Shown: positions 34,956-45,800, counted from the first letter of the stretch. The stretch: 64,000 nt of DNA from Commensalibacter papalotli (GCF_947179115.1 NZ_CAMXCI010000005.1:139842-203841); one strand, 5' to 3'. Notes: generated by a model not told the origin, from the sequence alone. A program made the numbers and translations.

Positions 34956-35789
34956 TTAGTTTGTAGGAGCATCCGTGACTTTAGTTACTTCAAAAAAAGG
35001 CTGGCTGATTTGAAAAATCCGTTTTTTACCTAGTAAGGTAGGATATTGATATAAAACTGATGAAGATAAATGGTTTTCTATATAGGCAGGATCACGGGCA
35101 TTAGTATCCATTGTGCCATATCCCTCAAAAATCGTTTCATAAGTAGAGGGATTGTCTTGGGAGTAAACACATAGATTCGTGCTAAGAGACGAGTTATTAC
35201 ATGTAAAAAGGGGATTATCTTTGCCAATCGGTCTGACGATTTTAATTTTGTAATAGATGAGGTTCATGGTCACGGTTTGTCCTTGTGTATCCCACATATT
35301 GGGTTGCCCCGTAGTGGGGTCTGTAGAAATCGGAACCTGCCATGTATAGGTTTTATCATACGTCTTTAATACTCCAGAATCCACCATCGCTATCACATTG
35401 GGTTTTCCACCTTTTGTCATTACTTCTTGTGAATTACCTTGACTATCTAACCATTTGATAGATTTAGATACTCCCCCCCCCCCTGCATGAAATCCTGTAT
35501 CAGTTAATTGATAGCCTAAAGCTTGTAAGCGTTCTTCTGTATCAACTTTTCCTATTAATATATACGTTGCCGCATTCCCATTTTTCAACCAATCGGGATC
35601 ATCACTGCGAGCTTTTTCTACATATTGAGTAATTTTTTCAGGCACGATGACTCTAATGGTATCGTCAGTTTTGGATAATGGTTTGGCATTTCCCAGCTTA
35701 TTATCGATAGGAATATAGAATACATCAGAACCACAAGCAGTTAACCATAAACATAAAGATAGGATCGGTAATAAAGTATGTAATTTCAT
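34956..35789 (-). CDS. TPS-associated lipoprotein A (type II, G11 tract, in frame)
   Basis: 277 aa; lipobox LTAC (Cys19). Mature start GSDVFYIPIDNKLGNAKPLSKTDDTIRVIVPEKI. The variable segment runs over residues ~58-105. At residue ~106 a run of 11 G encodes four glycines (HAGGGGVSK). A 22-residue insert (SKSIKWLDSQGNSQE...) follows, shared only with lipoprotein D. Conserved end: NVIAMVDSGVLKTYDKTYTWQVPIS, IYYKIKIVRPIGKDN, two cysteines (TCNNSSLSTNLC), LYQYPTLLGKKR. ATG overlaps the preceding tail stop as ATGA; GGGGA lies just upstream. Function unknown; cell-envelope partner of the exoprotein is inferred. Confidence 0.8.
   Translation of the reverse strand: MKLHTLLPILSLCLWLTACGSDVFYIPIDNKLGNAKPLSKTDDTIRVIVPEKITQYVEKARSDDPDWLKNGNAATYILIGKVDTEERLQALGYQLTDTGFHAGGGGVSKSIKWLDSQGNSQEVMTKGGKPNVIAMVDSGVLKTYDKTYTWQVPISTDPTTGQPNMWDTQGQTVTMNLIYYKIKIVRPIGKDNPLFTCNNSSLSTNLCVYSQDNPSTYETIFEGYGTMDTNARDPAYIENHLSSSVLYQYPTLLGKKRIFQISQPFFEVTKVTDAPTN
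35473..35483 (-). repeat. Poly-G tract (11) in lipoprotein A
   Basis: Eleven C on the + strand, G on the coding strand. The length keeps the frame open (ON). Confidence 0.95.
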
Positions 35790-36009
35790 TTTTTATCCCC
35801 TGTTTGTGCTGGAGTATTTTTCTTATCAGCGGCTTTAGCTTTTGGATCTTCTTTCTTTTTTAAAGCAGGCGGTTTCATGGTTAGACCTGTTAGCCCGCCT
35901 GTGGCAGTATCAATGGCGATATTCCCCCCTGTTAATATGCCAGCCAAAGCCCCCATACCACCAATAATCCCATCTTTAATAATACTCGACCCCAGCTTAT
36001 TTAAATCCT
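35786..36009 (-). pseudogene. Orphan tpsA tail copy 4
   Basis: Reads YDQKDLNKLGSSIIKDG... to the KK end, like the TpsA C-terminus. The TTG codon found in the other copies is TTA here and the frame has no usual start codon, which argues that these tails are not separate genes. It ends in ATGA with lipoprotein A. Confidence 0.75.
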
Positions 36010-36024
36010 TTTGGTCATAAACAG

Positions 36025-36798
36025 CTATTTCTGATCATCAGGAGCATCCGTGACTTTGGTCACTTGTGGATATATTTGACTAATTTGATAGACACGCTTT
36101 TTGCCTAAAAGGGTAGGATATTGATATAAAACTGATGATGCCAAATGATCTTCTATATAAGCAGGATCACGGGCATTGGTATCCATTGTACCATACCCCT
36201 CAAAAATTGTTTCATAAGTAGAGGGATTATCTTGGGAGTAAACACATAGGTTGGCAGTTAAAGAAGAATTATTACAGGTAAAAAGAAGGTTATCTTTGCC
36301 AATCGGTCTGACGATTTTGATTTTGTAATAGATGAGGTTCATGGTTACGGTTTGTCCTTGTGTATCCCACATATTGGGTTGCCCCGTGATGGGATCTGTA
36401 GAAATAGGAACCTGCCATGTATAGGTTTTATCATACGTCTTTAATACACCAGAATCCACCATCGCTATCACATTAGGATGCCCCTCTGCTCCACCATTAA
36501 CCCCAGCGCCAACCAGTTTATATCCTTGCTCGGTTAAAACATCATCCGTTTTAATCTTTGCTAAACCTATATAAAGAGTAGTATCTGTTGCTTTTGACCA
36601 ATCGGAATCATCACTGCGAGCTTTGGCAACGTATTGAGTAATTCTCTCTGGCACGATTACTCGAATAGTATCTTCTGTTTTAGACAGTGGTTGAGCACTA
36701 CCTAATTTATTATCGATAGGAATATAGAATATATCAGGGCCACAAGCAGTTAGCCCTAAACATAAAGTGAGTACAGCTATTAAAGAATAGTTTTTCAT
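36025..36798 (-). CDS. TPS-associated lipoprotein B (type II, no G tract)
   Basis: 257 aa; lipobox LTAC. Same family as A. The variable segment is KATDTTLYIGLAKIKTDDVLTEQGYKLVGAGV. The glycine site reads NGGAEGHP with mixed codons, so it is not slippable and should be constitutively in frame. C-terminus SQIYPQVTKVTDAPDDQK; the IYPQ part is shared with lipoprotein E, not with A, C and D, a sign of mosaic exchange. Start overlaps the upstream tail stop (ATGA). Confidence 0.8.
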   Translation of the reverse strand: MKNYSLIAVLTLCLGLTACGPDIFYIPIDNKLGSAQPLSKTEDTIRVIVPERITQYVAKARSDDSDWSKATDTTLYIGLAKIKTDDVLTEQGYKLVGAGVNGGAEGHPNVIAMVDSGVLKTYDKTYTWQVPISTDPITGQPNMWDTQGQTVTMNLIYYKIKIVRPIGKDNLLFTCNNSSLTANLCVYSQDNPSTYETIFEGYGTMDTNARDPAYIEDHLASSVLYQYPTLLGKKRVYQISQIYPQVTKVTDAPDDQK

Positions 36799-37041
36799 TT
36801 TTTATCCCCTGTTTGTGCTGGAATATTTTTCTTATCAGCAGCTTTAGCTTTTGGATCCTCTTTCTTTTTTAAAGCAGGAGGTTTCATGGTTAGACCTGTT
36901 AGCCCGCCTGTGGCAGTATCAATGGCGATATTCCCCCCTGTTAATATGCCAGCCAAGGCCCCCATACCACCAATAATCCCATCTTTAATAATACTCGACC
37001 CCAGCTTATTCAAATCCGTCTGATCATCATATTTCGGAGGT
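36795..37041 (-). pseudogene. Orphan tpsA tail copy 3
   Basis: KYDDQTDLNKLGSSIIKDGIIGGMGALAGILTGG and the Lys-rich end (KKEDPKAKAADKKNIPAQTGDKK) repeat the TpsA C-terminus almost exactly. No ATG; joined to the stop of lipoprotein C. Confidence 0.75.
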
Positions 37042-37807
37042 TTAGTTTGTAGGAGCGTCAGTGACTTTGGTTACCTCAAAAAAAGGCTGACTGATTTGAA
37101 AGACCCGCTTTTTACCCAATAAGGTAGGATAGTGATATAAAACTGAGGATGTAAGGTGATCTTCTATATAAGCAGAGTCTCGCACGTTAGTATCCATTGT
37201 GCCATACCCTTCAAAAATCGTTTCATAAGTAAAGGGATTGTCTTGGGAGTAAACACATAGGTTCGTGCTAAGAGACGAGTTATTACAGGTAAAAAGGGGG
37301 TTATCTTTGCCAATCGGTCTGACGATTTTTATTTTGTAATAAATCAGATGCATGGTTACGGTTTGGCCCTTAGTATCCCACATGGTTGGTTGTCCTGTAT
37401 TGGGATCACTGGCAATCGGCACCTGCCATGTATAGGTTTTATCATACGTCTTTAATACTCCAGAATCAACCATCGCTATCACATTGGGATGCCCCCCCCC
37501 CTGCATGGAAGCCTGTATCTACAAATTTGTAGCCTAATGCCTGTAATTTTCTTTCGGTATTTACCTTAGCTATTAATATATATTTAGCAATCATAGCATC
37601 ATTTAACCATCCAGCACCAGCAGCACGTGCTTTCGCGACATATTGTGTAAGTTTCTCTGGAACGATGACTCTAATCGTGTCATCTGTTTTAGAAAGAGGC
37701 TTTGCGCTTCCTAATGTATTATCAACGGGAATATAAAAGATATTTGGACCACAAGCGCTTAATCCCAAACACAAAGTAAGTATTGTTCCTAGAGAATAGA
37801 GTTTCAT
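37042..37807 (-). pseudogene. TPS-associated lipoprotein C, phase-OFF (G10 tract)
   Basis: The first half (lipobox LSAC, FYIPVDNTLGSAKPLSKTDD, variable part RAAGAGWLNDAMIAKYILIAKVNTERKLQ) runs to GFHAGGG and then out of frame, stopping 9 codons later. The second half (GHPNVIAMVDSGVLKTYDK...) is in the next frame and otherwise intact. The break is exactly at a run of 10 G; 9 or 12 G would restore one protein of about 254 aa. AGGAGG before the ATG is the best ribosome-binding site of the array. It is best read as a switched-off gene, not a decayed one. Confidence 0.85.
37492..37501 (-). repeat. Poly-G tract (10) in lipoprotein C, out of frame
   Basis: Ten C on the + strand. One base more than the in-frame length of 9. 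Confidence 0.95.
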
Positions 37808-38026
37808 TTTTTGCCTCCTGTATCTGTTTTAACTTTGGGATCTTCTTTCTTTTTTAAAGCAGGCGGTTTCATGGTTAAGCCTGTTAGCCCGCCTGTGGCA
37901 GTATCAATGGCGATATTCCCCCCTGTTAATATGCCAGCCAAAGCTCCCATGCCACCAATAATCCCATCTTTAATAATACTCGACCCCAGCTTATTCAAAT
38001 CCGTCTGATCATCATATTTCAGGGGT
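37804..38026 (-). pseudogene. Orphan tpsA tail copy 2
   Basis: Tail repeat with a shorter end (KKKEDPKVKTDTGGKK). Joined to the stop of lipoprotein D; overlaps the start of lipoprotein C by ATGA. Confidence 0.75.
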
Positions 38027-38860
38027 TTAGTTTGTGGGAGCGTCAGTGACTTTGGTTACTTCAAAAAAAGGCTGGCTGATTTGAAAAATCCGTTTTTTAC
38101 CTAGTAAGGTAGGATATTGATATAAAACTGATGAAGATAAATGGTTTTCTATATAAGCTTGCATTTTAGCGTTAGTATTCATTGTACCATACCCCTCAAA
38201 AATTGTTTCATAAGTAGAGGGATTATCTTGTGAATATGTGCAAAAATTTGTGCTAAGAGACGAGTTATTACATGTAAAAAGGGGATTATCTTTGCCAATC
38301 GGTCTGACGATTTTGATTTTGTAATAGATGAGGTTCATGGTTACGGTTTGTCCTTGTGTATCCCACATATTGGGTTGCCCCGTGATGGGATCTGTAGAAA
38401 TAGGAACCTGCCATGTATAGGTTTTATCATACGTCTTTAATACACCAGAATCCACCATCGCTATTACATTGGGTTTTCCACCTTTTGTTGTTGCTTCTTG
38501 TGAATTACCTTGACTATCTAACCATTTTATAGATTTAGATGCCCCCCCCCCCCCTGACAGTCGACCTGTATCCGTTAATTGATACCCTAATGCTTGAAAA
38601 TTTTCTTCTGTACTGAGTTTTGCTAATCCTATATACAATCCCGTATTAGTAGCTTCTAACCAATCGGAATCATCACTGCGAGCTTTGGCAACGTATTGAG
38701 TAATTCTCTCTGGCACGATTACTCTAATCGTATCTTCTGTTTTAGACAGTGGTTGAGCACTACCTAATTTATTATCGATGGGAATATAGAATATATCAGG
38801 GCCGCAAGCAGTTAACCCTAAACATAAAGTGAGTATAGCTATTAAAGAATAGTTTTTCAT
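38027..38860 (-). CDS. TPS-associated lipoprotein D (type II, G13 tract, in frame)
   Basis: 277 aa; lipobox LTAC. Variable part DDSDWLEATNTGLYIGLAKLSTEENFQ. A run of 13 G encodes GGGG in RLSGGGGASK and the frame is open. It has the SKSIKWLDSQGNSQE insert seen in lipoprotein A, but its N-terminal half matches B, so it is a mosaic. Its C-terminal end (QPFFEVTKVTDAPTN) matches A and C. Confidence 0.8.
   Translation of the reverse strand: MKNYSLIAILTLCLGLTACGPDIFYIPIDNKLGSAQPLSKTEDTIRVIVPERITQYVAKARSDDSDWLEATNTGLYIGLAKLSTEENFQALGYQLTDTGRLSGGGGASKSIKWLDSQGNSQEATTKGGKPNVIAMVDSGVLKTYDKTYTWQVPISTDPITGQPNMWDTQGQTVTMNLIYYKIKIVRPIGKDNPLFTCNNSSLSTNFCTYSQDNPSTYETIFEGYGTMNTNAKMQAYIENHLSSSVLYQYPTLLGKKRIFQISQPFFEVTKVTDAPTN
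38542..38554 (-). repeat. Poly-G tract (13) in lipoprotein D
   Basis: Thirteen C on the + strand, the longest homopolymer of C/G I see in the window; frame ON. Confidence 0.95.
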
Positions 38861-39103
38861 TTTTTATCCCCTGTTTGTGCTGGAATATTTTTCTTATCAG
38901 CGGCTTTAGCTTTTGGATCTTCTTTCTTTTTTAAAGCAGGCGGTTTCATGGTTAGACCTGTTAGCCCGCCTGTGGCAGTATCAATGGCGATATTACCCCC
39001 TGTTAATATGCCAGCCAAAGCCCCCATACCACCAATAATCCCATCTTTAATGATACTCGACCCCAGCTTATTCAAATCCGTCTGATCATCATATTTCAGG
39101 GGT
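38857..39103 (-). pseudogene. Orphan tpsA tail copy 1
   Basis: KPLKYDDQTDLNKLGSS onward repeats the TpsA C-terminus, out of frame with lipoprotein E whose stop it abuts. Ends in ATGA with lipoprotein D. Confidence 0.75.
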
Positions 39104-39871
39104 TTAGTTTGTGGGAGCGTCAGTGACTTTAGTTACTTGTGGATAAATTTGACTAATCTGAAAGACCCGCTTTTTACCTAGTAAGGTAGGATATTGATAT
39201 AAAACTGAAGATGCCAGATGATCTTCTATATAAGCAGGATCACGGGCATTGGTATCCATTGTACCATACCCTTCAAAAATTGTTTCATAAGTAGAAGGAT
39301 TGTCTTGGGAGTAAATGCAAAAATTCATACTTAAAGAAGAATTGTTACAAGTAAAGAGGGGATTATCTTTACCAATCGGTCTGACGATTTTAATTTTGTA
39401 ATAGATGAGGTTCATGGTTACGGTTTGCCCTTGTGTGTCCCACATATTGGGTTGCCCCGTGGTGGGATCTGTAGAAATCGGAACCTGCCATGTATAGGTC
39501 TTATCATATGTCTTTAATACTCCAGAATCAACCATCGCTATCACATTGGGATGCCCCCCCCCCCCTGAGTGTAAACCTATATCCGTTAATTGATATCCCA
39601 ATGCTTTAAATTGATCTTCTGTATAAAGTTTAGCCGCACCTATATACTTAGCTAATTTTGCATCCTTTAACCAACCTGGAACAGCAGCACGTCCATTAGC
39701 AACATATTGAGTAATTCTCTCTGGCACGATGACTCTAATCGTATCTTCTGTTTTAGACAGTGGTTGAGCACTACCTAATTTATTATCGATGGGAATATAG
39801 AATATATCAGGGCCGCAAGCAGTTAACCCTAAACATAAAGTGATTACAGCTATTAAAGAATAGTTTTTCAT
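39104..39871 (-). CDS. TPS-associated lipoprotein E (type II, G12 tract, in frame; partner of full-length tpsA)
   Basis: 255 aa; lipobox LTAC. Variable part ANGRAAVPGWLKDAKLAKYIGAAKLYTEDQFK. A run of 12 G encodes GGGG in HSGGGGHPN; the frame is open. Its ATG overlaps the tpsA stop (ATGA, 39868-39871), so it is the only lipoprotein coupled to an intact exoprotein. It lacks the 22-residue insert of A and D. Confidence 0.82.
   Translation of the reverse strand: MKNYSLIAVITLCLGLTACGPDIFYIPIDNKLGSAQPLSKTEDTIRVIVPERITQYVANGRAAVPGWLKDAKLAKYIGAAKLYTEDQFKALGYQLTDIGLHSGGGGHPNVIAMVDSGVLKTYDKTYTWQVPISTDPTTGQPNMWDTQGQTVTMNLIYYKIKIVRPIGKDNPLFTCNNSSLSMNFCIYSQDNPSTYETIFEGYGTMDTNARDPAYIEDHLASSVLYQYPTLLGKKRVFQISQIYPQVTKVTDAPTN
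39554..39565 (-). repeat. Poly-G tract (12) in lipoprotein E
   Basis: Twelve C on the + strand; frame ON. Confidence 0.95.
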
Positions 39872-42800
39872 TTTTTATCCCCTATTTGTGCTGGAGTATT
39901 TTTCTTATCAGCAGCTTTAGCTTTTGGATCTTCTTTCTTTTTTAAAGCAGGGGGTTTCATGGTTAAACCTGTTAATCCGCCTGTTGCGGTATCAATAGCA
40001 ATATTCCCACCCGTTAATATGCCCGCAATCGCGCCCATGCCACCAATAATACCATCTTTAATGATGCTCGACCCCAACTTATTCAAATCCGTTTGGTCAT
40101 CGTATCTTGAAGGTTTGTTTTTATCATGAGTATTTTGTGCTTGTTGTTGCGAAGAAGAATCGGGCGTATAGTCTTGAGCAAGGCCTTTATTTATCGTTGT
40201 ATTTGTCTCACCATGATTATAATTAGGACTTTTAGGATCAAGCGGATTTTTATCTTTACCGAGGGGTCTGTCTGTTGGAAAAGCGTTATTATAAATGGCA
40301 TTTCCAGCCAATCCCCCAGCCACACCTGCGGTTGTGGTTCCGACATTCCCACCCCCAATAATAGCACCCCCAATGGCAGATAATCCCCCAGCCAATGCAG
40401 AGGCATTATTCTTGTTCACCAAAGAAAAATCATCGTTATGATCAACAGCACTATTTAAACTGCTATTCAGGTCTTTATCCCCTTGGGTTGCCGTATTAAT
40501 CGTTGTATGAAGGTCATCTTTTTGTTTCTTCTCAGCATTATTATTCGCCGTTACCACGGTATTTATCCCTAGGTTCGCATAATTATTCATGACCTCGGTC
40601 GCCTTGTTTTGCAAGGCAAAGTTGCTGTTGATTTCAGCAGCATTAAACTGATCCTTGATATAGCCATTGGCCGCGTTGGGATCACGCGATACTATACCCG
40701 TTGTTGATCCACTATTAATCGTGATATTCCCCCCAATAACAGAACTGGTTACAGAATGCTCATCATGGGAAACACTGTTTCCTGTAAAACCCGTCGCCGC
40801 CGTGCCCAAAACATTTCCTGGAATACCCATAACCTCTTGACCATTTTGGGTTCCAATCGCGTTAATACCATGCTTATTACTAATGGTTTCGGTTCCTTTG
40901 ATGTTCAGACCACTCCATTCTGAATGATTATCCAATGAATTGGCAACCAAACTGCCTGTCGTAATTTGGTTTTTATCACTGTCTGCCGCACTGGTAATCG
41001 ATCCACCCGTCAACGTCGTCGTGCCAGATACATTAATATTCACGCCTCCTTTACCCGCACTGATCCCAGACATTGTTTGTTCTGTCGCTTGATAATCATT
41101 ATGCATATTTTGATATAAACCAAAGGGAGAACCATTCGAGTAAGGAACCTGTGGTGCATCGCCTTTGCTCCACCCAAAGCCAGAACCAATAGGCGTGGAT
41201 GCACTGACCCCAACATTAAATTGATCACTGTCAAATTTATTAGTGTTTTGTGGTGTCGTAATATTCAAATTCCCTGTGTTAATCGCAATAGAACCATCAC
41301 TGATCGTGCCATCAGCATTCTTGTTCGTAATCTGTGCACCATTGATGTTCAAATCACCATTATGATTATTCATTACCACAGAATTCGTTCCGTTCACAAC
41401 CGTATCAATCGCCGTTTTGCTGGAAGATTTAGAATTGCCAAACCCAAAGGATACATTTCCTGTTAATCCAAAACTGCCCCCCGTTGCCCCTAATGAAGTC
41501 GTGGCACCCACTCCAAATTTGTTACTGGAGGATGTTGATTTACTTTCAGTCGTTTTGTACCCTGCATTCAGGTTAATATCCCCGCCTGCGTTAAAAATCA
41601 CATCATTTCCACTAATATTCGAACCCGTGGCGTTAATATCATTTTTCGCATTAATATTCACTTTGCCACCCGCAGTAACCGTTGAACCAACATCCGTCAT
41701 CGTTTGTGTGATTGTATGCGATTTATTTGATTCATGACCAATCGTTGCCGCAGCCCCCATCAACCCATAATCAACGACATTCCCTCCATTCGCACCTAAT
41801 AACCCAGCTTTGCCCATCCCAGCGTTCAAACCAGCATATCCCAGATTTGCTCCATTTAATATTGCTGTATTTGAATCTGTTGCGTTGGCTGTCGAAAATC
41901 CCGTTTGTGCAGCATTACTAAGCAATCCAGAGGCTGCTACGGTAAGGCCTGTAAAGGAATCTTTATGCAGCTTATCCCCTGATGTTGTATTTGTGACGGT
42001 ATTAAAGTTGATATTATTTCCAGCCATATTAATATCTTGTTTTGCTAAGACATTGGAGCCATTAATATTAATATCGCCATTATCTGCACTCATATTCACA
42101 TTGCCTCCTGTAGAAGCAATCGTACTGCTTGTATGGGTGACAGAGCTGGCAGAATTTTTATCTGTAACTTTTTTCGTACCAACTTGGGCACTTAACCCTG
42201 CCTCATTACCAAAGAACCCCGTTTTTTTCGTATGATGATACGTATAGCTATCGGACGTGGAGGTTAACGCATTTTCAGTGATGCCTCCCTCTTTGGCAAT
42301 AATATTCACATCATTTGTTGCCGCTAGTCCTCCTGAAATACTGACATCTTTCTTTGCCACAGCATCAAGTTGTCCCCCAGCGGTAACAAAAGAGCCAACA
42401 TCATTGGTATACGCATTTTTATTTTCAAAAGAGCTACTATTGAAAGCACCTGATTTATGGCCTTTGACATCTGAGAAGCCACTATCGGTAACCGCGTTCA
42501 GAGCGATATTTCCAGCAGAGGATAAAGAGACATTCCCACCAGCATTTAACGAACTGCCAGAAAAACTTAGATCCCCAGCCGTGGATTGCAAAGACGCATT
42601 TCCCCCAGCTGTAATGGTTGTGCCATAATTCTTGGTCTGGTTACCCACAAAAGACAAGGTGCCATCAGATGCATGGGTGACACTGGAAGCGGCGGCATTT
42701 AACTCCATGGACCCAATATTAATTGTGCCCGCCTTCATCGCCAGGTCAGATCCAGACTGAATAGTGCCTCCATGGGTCGTAATACTATCACTGGCTTGGA

Positions 42801-45800
42801 TCCCAAGCGTGCCAGAAGCAAGGATTTGGCCTTGTGAACCAAGGTAAGACCCTGTTCCCCCATTCACCAGATAATTATTGACCGTATCTGAATTAATCAC
42901 AGAGCCATTTTGCGCATTTAAAGAGATATTCCCCCCTTTAATTGTGCCGCCAATATTACTGATGTCTCCATTCGTTGCCGTCAAAGCAATCGAGTTGGTT
43001 CCTTGCATTAACCCAGAGTTATTAATAGAACCTGCTGTAATATTGACATTTTTTCCTTTGATCGCAGCTCCAGCCAAAATATCTGTTTTCGGAGATAAAT
43101 AAAGTTGTGGAACCAATACCGTTTGACCATCCACGACCTGAGGAACATACCAAACAATATCTTCATCTAATTTAGATTGCTGTTCCGCAGTTAAAGCTGT
43201 GCCAAACTGCAAACCTAACCTATCCTTTTGGTTGGCTGCATTATCGAGCATTGTCTTCATTGCATCTGAAGCCGTCATATATGTGCCACCAGGATAACTT
43301 TGCCCTGTGGCTTGAATATATTGTTGTTGAATATACTGAGTATCAAACCCAGCATCCCCAAGGAACATGTAAGATCCATTAATACTTAAATGGTTCAACA
43401 AATATTGCGACCCATAAAACTCATTTACAGATGTATATTGAGGACGCGTTTCAATTAAATAGTTCGAGCCAGATTGAACAGAGGATGTATTCACATTAGG
43501 CTGTGTTGGATTTTGAGCCGTAATATCCCCAATAGAAACTGTATTTCCAGTATTGTTATTCACAGTATTCCCAGGATTGGTAGGTGATTGAACCGATGGA
43601 GATCCATTAATAGTTACATTAGGATTACTACTGACATTCGATGATCCTGTTGAATTACCACTATTCGCTCCTCCACCAGTAATGCCACCACCTGTTATTC
43701 CATTAAGATTAGAATTACTCCCACTTACATTCGGATTAGGTCTAAAAAGCGCTTGACCACCCGTTAATGAAGATAAAATATCATTGACACTGGCAGAGCC
43801 AGACCCGTTAAATCCAGGTAAGGTTACATGTAAACCAGGATCAACACCTTGTGGATTTGTGACACCACTATATCCTAAATTATTATCTTGTCCTGTTATA
43901 GAATTCGTATCAGAGCCATTGCTACTTAAATCACTATTTCCTGGGCCTGTTAAACCGCCCTTGCCATTTTCACCATTTGTAGTCGTTAGGTTTTGTCCTG
44001 AGGGTAAAGGACGATTATCTGTTACAAAATCATCTTTAGAAGCCCCTTGAATAATGGTTGTATTATTAACTTCTCCAGAAAACTGACCAATTAAATTCCC
44101 ACCAGCAACAATAGTAGAGCCTAATCCATTATTAACCGAATTAGATCCCCAAACATAAAATGTAGGATTCATTGAATGACCATCCATATTCGTATTAGGT
44201 GGACGAACATAAGGTGGATTGGGATTATTACTGGCGTCTTTGGAAAAACCCATACGACAAAAATCGTTATTAAAACAACCTATTGTATAAGTTACACTGC
44301 TTTGTAAGCCATGATTTGTTAAAGAAGCACCTTTTAAGTCCATATTTCTACCAGCTTCAATATGGCTAATATCATTTATAATCGCACCAGTTGTTGTAAC
44401 CTTTAAATCTCTACCCGCAGAAATAATTGCAGAAGTCCCATGCAACACATCTTGATCACCTTTTCCTCTTATCTCTACACGTGAATTTTTATTACCTAAT
44501 CCATTAGAAAGAGCGAAATAAAAGAAACCAGACGCTGGTTTACCATCAGCGGTATACATACCGGTAGGCGCATTAATTTGTAATATTTTTACATTACTTG
44601 CATAATAATACTCATTTAAAACCCATCCTTCTATGCCAGTAATATTCATATATTGTTGAGTAAATTCCGTATTCGATAGTCCTGCGTATGGTCCATCTGG
44701 TCCATTAATAGCTGCTTGATAAACTGTCGTTGTATTGACTGTCTCTGTTGATAATGTTCCTGAATACTTATTTTCAAAACTGTTAGCGGTCAGGATAATA
44801 TCGCTATTAGCACTTTGTGTGCGAATTAATCCTCCTGTATTTTTAACATCGCCCGTGGCAGTGATAACCATAGAACCTTGATCAGCTTGAAGCACACCAA
44901 AATTATCAATATTTCCTGATGCAGTAATGGTTAAATTATTTGTGCTGGAGATAAGCCCTTTGATATTATTGGTTAAGTTTCCTGTAATAATCCCCATATT
45001 ATTTGATGCAAGTAACACACCATTATTGGTAATATCATTCGCAGTAACGTTTAAATCACCTAGTGAAGTAACTCCACCATCTTGGTTAATTTCATAATCA
45101 CCATGAACGATTAAATTAGCCGCTGGGTTTTGCCCTCCTCCTAAAGAAGAGAATGAGAGTTGGCTATTTTTTAGATCCCCCTCTATCGTCGCATTTAATA
45201 TATGAGCAGCAAATATAGACCCCGTAGAAGATAATCCTGAACTTTGAGCAGTCATACTCATATCTCTGGAGGATTGAATAATCCCCTCATTTGATAGATT
45301 TAGTGTTGATAATGCTATATTTTGCGCATTTGCAAATAGAATAATATCCCCTAAATTTCCTTTTCCTAGGGCATCATATGTCAAAATTTTACCATTTTGG
45401 CTTTGTAATTCTTTTGTGTAAATTGTTAGATTACCAGCAGATTGAAGTATACCATTATTGTTATTTAATAATGTTAATCCATTTCCATTTTGATCACTCT
45501 GAATGGTCATGGCACCATGCATACTAACAATCGCAGCATCAATATTATTACTATCAACGCTTGTATTATTCAAAATTGGGGTCGTTATCTGAATATCCCC
45601 CATGCTCTGTAACCAGCCATGGTTACTCATGCTAGAAGATGCATTTAAAACCATATTTCCATTATTGGTAATAACCTGGCCACCCTGAGCAAAAGACAAT
45701 GTAGGTGCTGTTAAAGATAAGACACCTGTATTTATTCCCATTTGCCCTTGGGCATTATTCGTAATTTGCGTATTCGAAGTAAGCGATACTCCTTGAGACC

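Larger units (their letters stand above)
34719..39871 (-). repeat. Tandem cassette array: tpsA tail + lipoprotein, ~1.0-1.05 kb per unit
   Basis: Lipoprotein starts lie at 39871, 38860, 37807, 36798 and 35789, giving periods of 1,011, 1,053, 1,009 and 1,009 bp. In the copies following lipoproteins A, C, D and E the tail fragment begins at the same junction just after the lipoprotein stop; the copy after lipoprotein B has a changed junction. Differences cluster in lipoprotein residues ~58-110. Confidence 0.92.

Noticed and set aside
37042..37506. A separate 154-aa gene starting MQGGGHPN
   Set aside because: It lacks a signal peptide and is the out-of-frame second half of lipoprotein C, split at the G10 run.
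34719..39103. The 64-72 aa tail ORFs as independent small genes
   Set aside because: They would start at an internal TTG, the copy at 35786-36009 lacks even that, and their sequence is the in-frame end of tpsA; treated as orphan 3' fragments.
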